Positions 58,503 through 64,000 of a stretch of 64,000 bases of DNA are shown piece by piece; position 1 is the first letter of the stretch, and each line of letters opens with the position of its first letter. Source of the DNA: Guillardia theta CCMP2712 (taxonomy: Eukaryota > Cryptophyceae > Pyrenomonadales > Geminigeraceae); assembly GCF_000315625.1 (NCBI RefSeq), contig NW_005434539.1, forward strand, positions 60,394-124,393, read 5' to 3'. A model generated the notes under the pieces. That model saw only the letters and a list, made by a program, of their open reading frames with translations. It had not been told where the DNA came from and ran no database searches. Position numbers and translations under genes: made by a program.

Positions 58503-58569
58503 GGGGTAGACGCAAGGTGTGAGGAGGGAAGGGAGGTGGTAGAGGAGTGTGGAAGTCGAGGAACTGCAC

Positions 58570-59686
58570 CAGGGTAAATCTTGTCTGAGGGGAGGGGGGG
58601 GGAGGGGGGATAGGGATTAAAAGGGCCAGCTGTCGAGTTTTGCCTATCAATCGCAACGGTTGGTCCCAGTTGGTCACCTGACTCGCTGCTCTGCCAATTC
58701 CGTTACGATATACCGTCGATACCGTTACATCTCCCATCCAAAAAGAGCGATTTCAAACGACGAGCAATACTGTTTCCGACGAAGAAGTTTGCGTCAGAAT
58801 GAGAAGGATGTACAACAAAATGGCGCGCAGAGCTGGCTGCTGCTAAAATGCAAGGCACGTTTGGAGTCCTACGCTGAGATATGGTCAGTGAACAGCAGAT
58901 TTCATGTCATCAGCTGTGTAGGAGTCAGAGGATATGATGGAGGAAGTTGATAGAAAGTATTTCTACGATCTCTGGTGCAATCGAACGCAATAGGAAAGAG
59001 GGTCTGTGCTTAACAATCAGACTTAAACTCTTGAGTCTTGTAGATCTGCAATACATCAGCACCAGCTAAGGTTGCTTGAACGTCATTCCTGCTCTCATCA
59101 CGTTTACTCTGCTCTGACTTCTCCTCAATTACATGCAGATAGCAAAGCTGCTTCATCTTGAAACTTAAACTTATTGTTAATAATTGCTATTCCTTCTTGC
59201 TGTAGCATTGCCAGGCCGTGTACATGATCATCTGACTTCAAGTTAGCAACCTGTCAACTTTGGAGGTGTCATTTACTTCAAGGAAACGTAGTGGTGTGTA
59301 TTCGCTCCATCGCAGCAGGTTGTAATCTGGTTGGCATTCACTTAGCATTGGAGTTGAGAAAACAACCCTGGCTTCAGACTAGGAGTGATCCTGATTTGAT
59401 TGCAGGTCCACAAGCAGCGCTGCATATTTTTGAATGTGCTCTACTTGAGCATGATTTTTGTCTCTTGACGAGGTTTTGTGGGGCAAATGAACATACCTGG
59501 TTGAGAGTTGAGTGGAGATACACTGAAACGATATGATCAATGTTCTCGTATTTCTTATAACATAAAACTTGAAATTGGTAGGCAGTCTCGGTTCCTTCCT
59601 GAAAGATAACCCCCTTCCCAGGTAAATACTGTTGCACCGCATCAGTTGGCCAGTGAAAAAAATGTAAAACAAGAGTAACGGATGCT
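58570..59686. other. Spacer between HTH copies 2 and 3
   Basis: Unique DNA of ordinary composition. The longest frames (for example 59374-59715 minus) show no family motif. A homopolymer G run near 58590 lies just upstream of copy 2. Confidence 0.45.
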
Positions 59687-60367
59687 CTAAGACAAGGAAT
59701 CTCCCCGCTGCTCATCCTTTACATGACCTCTGGCCTTAACACCTTGATCTCTCATTCTCCGCACGCCGTCCCTTCCTCCGTCCCCTCCCACCACCATGTG
59801 CTGCATACCTCTCCCCTCGCACACCCCCGTCTCCTCGCTCAGCCCTCCTCCCTCCGCTCCCTCCGCTCTCCTGCTCTCTTCCTCCATCCTCGCGCTCGTC
59901 GCAGCGTCGCCCTTGCGGAAGTACCTCCGGACTCTCGGGCGCCCGTCCTTGGAGCCCACGGGCCTCCCCGGCCCTGCCCGGCGTCTCGCCGGCCTCTGCG
60001 CCAGCTCCTCTGCCGTCCACAGCGCCGTCGTCGCTCGCGTCCACGTCCGCCGGCTCCAGACGTCTCGCACGGTCTTGGGGCTTGTGCCGTACTGGAGGGC
60101 GACCTCAGCGCTTCGCCGGGAGAGGGAGAGCTTGTCGAAGAGGGGGGGAGGCTTCTCGCGGTAGATCTTGTAGGCGAGGTCGGCAGTGAGGACGCGGGGG
60201 CGGAAGAAGCCTTGGGGAGGCTGCGGGAGGGGAGGGCGACAGGCGGACAGGGAAGGGTCTTGGGTGTGGAGCATGTCGGGAGCTCTGGGGAAAGGGAGGG
60301 GTTGGGGGGGGAAGGGATCGGTGTGGAGCATGAGAGAGGGATCAAGGCTTGGAGGGGTAGATGGCAT
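59687..60367 (-). CDS. HTH/AT-hook protein, copy 3
   Basis: Intronless, 226 residues from the Met aligned with copy 2 (an upstream in-frame Met at 60478 would add 37). The core is the same as in copies 1 and 2: LTADLAYKIYREKPPPLFDK, SAEVALQYGTSPKTVRDVW, GRPVGSKDGRPR. The C-terminal frame follows copy 1 (VCEGRG) and then diverges. Matching DNA spans about 59768-60420. Confidence 0.65.
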   Translation of the reverse strand: MPSTPPSLDPSLMLHTDPFPPQPLPFPRAPDMLHTQDPSLSACRPPLPQPPQGFFRPRVLTADLAYKIYREKPPPLFDKLSLSRRSAEVALQYGTSPKTVRDVWSRRTWTRATTALWTAEELAQRPARRRAGPGRPVGSKDGRPRVRRYFRKGDAATSARMEEESRRAEGAEGGGLSEETGVCEGRGMQHMVVGGDGGRDGVRRMRDQGVKARGHVKDEQRGDSLS

Positions 60368-60719
60368 GGGGTAGACGCAAGGTGTGAGGAGGGAAGGGAG
60401 GTGGTTGAGGAGTGTGGAGGAGAGGAGAGGTTGCTTGGTGTAAGCCGAGGGGCAAAGAGCCCAAGGGCGCTGAGCCAAAAAAAAGGGGGGGGACTAAAAG
60501 GAGTGGGGGGACGGACCTTACGAAAAGGAGCTTTTTGGTGAGTTGAAAGGGCCAGCAATTTTCGGCTACAACTCTTTTTGCACGTCTGTAGTAAAAGGGC
60601 CAGGTTACCGTGATAGACGATCCGATCTGACTGCCAGGCTGGCTTCAACTGTCAGTCTCAATTTAGCTACACTAAAAAAAACCTCAGTAGCCCGCACCTT
60701 TCAACCTGGCAAGTTTCGA

Positions 60720-61490
60720 GTTTGTCCCGAAGTGACGGTCAGTCAGTGGCCAGTGCAGTGGGCGGGCCCAGGCTCAGCTGGCTCACAGTCACCGGGTCCG
60801 TCCGATCAACGTGGCACCCCCGGCGGACGATCGGACAGACCGTATCATACAGTAGTATGGCCGCCGGGCGGCGGGCCACCCGGCCCCCATTTGCCGCAGC
60901 CTCGGCAGTGCACTGCAGGCTGGGACGTGACGCCCGGCCGTTCAAGTCCGCCGGTCCGGGCCGGGCCGATCCGTACTGTACCGTACTCACGGTAGTACTT
61001 CCGAGTCAAGTTCCGGCGCCGCACTGGCAAGTCCGGTGGTCCGATCGAGCTTCCGATTAGGCTACTGTCAGTGTGTGCCACGGTGCCCGGCCAGGACACG
61101 GACCGTACGGTCCCCCGGCCCCCGGTAAGCTTGACAGTGACTCACTGTCAGGTCCTAGCCTCCCCGCGGCCGGGCCGCCGCCCTCGGCGCCGCGACCGGC
61201 CCGGGGCCGGCCGCGGGGGGCAAACCCGGAGCCGGCGGCCCGGGGCGGCGGCCCCCCGGCCCCCCCGTCACGGCGTCCTGGGCCGGCCCGGGCTCCTCGC
61301 GGCCGCGGCGAGTCGGATCGGACTCCGGGACTCCTGCCGGGCAGGGAACGCCGGTCACTGCCGTGCCCTGGCCGGGCCCGGTACGGTACTGGTAGGCTTG
61401 GTCACCTGGCTCGCGGCCCGCCCAACTGGCAAAGCGGCCTGAAGCCGGGTCCGAGTGTGACCCGGCCCTGACGGTACGACGGTACAGTAC
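60720..61490. repeat. GC island 10
   Basis: GC-word block (GGCCGGGCCGCC, GGGGCCGGCCGCGGGGGG, GTACGGTACTGG) with TCACTGTCAG words, directly followed by module copy E. It is upstream of the last plus-strand gene. Confidence 0.7.
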
Positions 61491-61496
61491 GGATCT

Positions 61497-61620
61497 TCTT
61501 TACTCAAAGTTAAGTTAAAAATCAGTACGAGGACAATAATGAGAGTCGAGGAGGCTTGACCCTGACACTGTCGCACAGGCCAAACGGCGAGAAGGGAAAA
61601 GACAGCGAGAACCAAACCAG
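61497..61620 (+). repeat. Dispersed island-edge module, copy E (shortest, reference form)
   Basis: About 124 bp running from TTTACTCAAAGTTAAGTTA through GAGAGTCGAGGAGGCTTGAC and GTCGCACAGGCCAAACGG to GCGAGAACCAAACC. It lacks the extra segments present in copies B, C and D, so I use it as the uninterrupted form. No open frame is conserved across copies. Confidence 0.88.
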
Positions 61621-61697
61621 GATACTATCACTAGTGTCGGACAAATTGATTACTGGCCAGAAGTTGGGGATGAGGGCTACACTGCTTGTCAACGGAA

Positions 61698-61743
61698 ATG
61701 CCTGCGATCGAGCCGTTCGACCGACCGCAAGGTGACGTCCGAT

Positions 61744-61774
<31 letters not shown>

Positions 61775-61931
61775 CGAAGCCTTCTCCTGCTCCTGCTCCT
61801 GCCGAAGCCTTCTCCTGCTCCTGCTCCTGCTCCTGCCGAAGCCTTCTCCTGCTCCTGCTCCTGCCGAAGCCTTCTCCTGCTCCTGCTCCTGCTCCTGCCG
61901 AAGCCTTCTCCTGCTCCTTCTCCTGCTCCTT

Positions 61932-61962
<31 letters not shown>

Positions 61963-63972
61963 CGAAGCCTTCTCCTGCTCCTTCTCCTGCTCCTTCTCCT
62001 GCTCCTTCTCCTGCTCCTTCTCCTTCTCCTTCTCCTTCTCCTTCTCCTTCTCCTTCTCCTTCTCCTGCTCCTTCTTCTTCTCCTCCTCCTTCTCCTGCTC
62101 TTTTTCCTTCCGAGTCCTGCTCCTGCCCCTGCCCCTGCCCCTGCCCCTGCCCCTGCCCCTGCCCCTGCCCACAGTTCTTCTGCTCCATATCCTGATCAAC
62201 CCTTTTCCCACCCGCCACTCTCTCTTCCTAATTTCTCCTCCTGTCGCCCCAAGTCCTCTGATGATCTTCATTGCTGCTCACCTTCCCCTCTTCCCTCCTG
62301 CTGTTATCTCGCCTTTGTCCTAACAGTCTCTTTCCTCATGTCTTTGCTTTCTGCACTCCGTACTCACTACTTTGACGCACCTCGTTTCAGTCGATGGCTC
62401 GGGGGATGCGTACAAGAGCTGGAAGACAGACGAGGAGGAGGACTTTCTGTTCGAGAGGAGCGTGAGGCCGGACCGAGCCGAGCCCGTGACATCTCCGCTG
62501 GTGGATGAGAAGCTGGAGGACAGTCCGAGGGAGAGGAGCAAGAGAAGGTAAGCACGAGGGAGAGTCGACCAGAGGAGGGGAATGAAGACAGAGGGTAGCA
62601 GGGTACAACCTTCATCCTTCGCCATCAGGCTGCATCCGACAAAGAGGAAGGAGGAGGAGGAGGCTGTCTGCCGTTGTCCGGGCTGTGGGGCCAACGTGAG
62701 AAGGCCATGCTCTTGCAATCTTTGGGCTGACAGCAGCATGCAGATCTCCCTGCTCAATCCGCTGCAGGCCAGGGACATCGAAGTTGCGCAGCGGCAGGTG
62801 CTGCGGGCAGTGATGGTGGAGGATGTAACGCCACGAGGAAACTCGACAAAGTTTCGGGTCATGCTGGATCGGGAGGGGAGGAGGAGGAAGGATGAGGAGG
62901 AGAGGAACGCGAGGCTGCTTGCGGAGCAGGGGAGGCTGAAGAAGCAGATCCAGTCTCTGGGGGATGAGCTGGAGGAGGCCAGAAAGCAGATCGAATTCTT
63001 TCAGGAGCAGGCAAGACGGATGGAACAAAACTTTGACCACGTCGTTCTCCTTTCCCGCCCTGCCACAGCCAACGCTCAAGAAGAGATCGTTCCCTTCCCT
63101 TCCTCCTCCTCTGCCGCTGCTGTCTCCCTCCGCCCTTGCAGCGGAGCTCTGCTTGCTCGGAGGGAGGGGAAGGAAGGCGGGAGGGACTCGACAGGCTCTT
63201 TCCTCTTCACTCCTCGCACAAGCGACGCTGCTGTTCTCTTCCGCCGTCACACGGGCTCGCAGAAACCAAAGACGAACATGAGCAGCATACGACCAGGTCC
63301 CAAACGTCTCCTCCTCCTCCTCCTCCTCCTCTGTTTCTCCTCCTCCTCCTCCTCTGTTTCTCCTCCTCCTCCTCCTCCTCCTCTGTTTCTCCTCCTCCTC
63401 CTCCTCCTCCTCTTTTTTCCTATTACTTCTTCACCTCTCCCCTCCTGGTCCTCGTCTCCTTTATTCTTGCTTCCCTCTACCTGGCCCTTCTTTCCTCTTC
63501 CTCTTCTTCGCATCTTTCTGCTATCTTGTAAATTCTTCTCGCCTCCTGTTTGCTCGCACTTGCAGTTTTCAAACTTCCTTTTCTGACTTTCACTTCAGCG
63601 TCGTCACGTCCTGGCGAATCAACCGTCAAGGTGATTCAAATCAAAGCATTGCTGAAATATTTGAAGCTGATGTCAATTCTTTCTCCTTTTCTCCTTTCCT
63701 CTCTCTTCCAACCCTCCTTTGTCATTATCTCCTCCTCCTCCTCCTCCTCCTCCTCCTCCTCCTCCTCCTCCTCCTCCTCCTCCTTCTCAGCCGCCTGATG
63801 CTGTCACTGCTCCTCCTCCTGCTCGGCGCCCAACCACCGCTCGAGCCCGTCCCTCTTCCTCCTCCTCAACCCCCCGTGAAGGCGCTGCCTCTACTCCCCT
63901 CCACAGACGATTCGTCGTGTCCTCCTTGCAGCAGCAGTCTCCAACACCATCCCCATCCTCATTTGGTAGCAG
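61698..63972 (+). CDS. Zinc-motif and coiled-coil protein, cut at the right window edge
   Basis: Exons 61698-61731, 62391-62547, 62629-63296, 63599-63630 and 63791-63972 join in phase (about 357 residues), and a donor at 63973 shows the gene continues. After a short start (MPAIEPFDRPQ) comes an acidic segment, then a Cys cluster (CRCPGCG, then CSCNLW) likely to bind zinc. A Glu/Arg coiled coil of about 60 residues follows (DEEERNARLLAEQGRLKKQI), then a Ser/Pro/Arg-rich disordered part. Family is unknown. The long first intron (61732-62390) is filled by pyrimidine hexanucleotide repeats. Exon 3 could hide a further intron. Confidence 0.65.
61740..62170 (+). repeat. Compound CTCCTG / CTTCTC / CCCTGC hexanucleotide arrays in an intron
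   Basis: Arrays of CTCCTG interrupted at regular steps by CCGAAGCCTT, then CTCCTT units, then CCCTGC units. The repeated CCGAAGCCTTCTCCTG junction makes a higher-order repeat of variable length (about 30-60 bp, six or more occurrences). All lie inside the first intron of the last gene. Confidence 0.93.
63309..63418 (+). repeat. CTC trinucleotide arrays in the last gene's intron
   Basis: Runs of CTC separated by CTCTGTTT words, within the intron 63297-63598. A second CTC array at about 63731-63785 lies in the next intron. Confidence 0.93.
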
Positions 63973-64000
63973 GTTTGTATTTCTTCCTTGTTCTCCATCA

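Overview
The window is nuclear DNA of a eukaryotic protist. Nearly every gene is cut by many short GT-AG introns (mostly about 45-60 nt), there is one 100-N assembly gap (27716-27815), and coding exons must be joined across introns to read known families. At least one product has a signal peptide followed by an Ala-Phe junction typical of plastid import in algae with red-derived complex plastids. A cryptophyte such as Guillardia theta is my best guess. That is recognition of style, not proof.

Layout, left to right: 3' end of an unknown gene (1-167); GC island; SERP1/RAMP4 (+, 2145-2570); a 911-aa coiled-coil protein (-, 2791-5576); a 1432-aa myosin that continues into DEP and DUF547 domains (-, 6096-11182); GC island; a zinc-finger/ankyrin/TPR protein (+, 13720-18362); a TPR protein (-, 18552-21573); an ADAT2-type tRNA adenosine deaminase with a signal peptide (-, 21641-22726); two GC islands; a ZIP-type metal transporter (+, 28137-30222); two GC islands; an Rh/AMT-type ammonium transporter (+, 33288-36395); an ARM-repeat protein (-, 36439-37882); a PAS-like protein (-, 38287-39189); GC island; a tandem-BRCT protein (+, 41078-44768); a plastid rhodanese (-, 45299-47473); GC island; a piggyBac-like transposase (-, 48069-50140); a small YNN-repeat protein (+, to 51562); an AAAP amino-acid permease (-, 51664-54306); GC island; three near-identical intronless HTH/AT-hook genes (-, 56.5-60.4 kb); GC island; and a zinc/coiled-coil gene that runs off the right edge (+, from 61698).

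The genes do not form one pathway. They are ordinary nuclear functions: ER secretion, motor, transport, tRNA editing, plastid sulfur chemistry and DNA-damage-type BRCT binding.

The most unusual content is between genes. Ten GC-dominated islands built of short palindrome-like words lie only in intergenic DNA, mainly between gene 5' ends. Next to several of them is a dispersed module of about 120 bp. Comparing its copies shows tiny insertions of 3-8 nt, several flanked by 2-3 bp duplications, at recurrent sites. Simple hexa- and trinucleotide repeats are lodged inside introns. All exon joins were made by eye from splice signals, reading phase and family resemblance.
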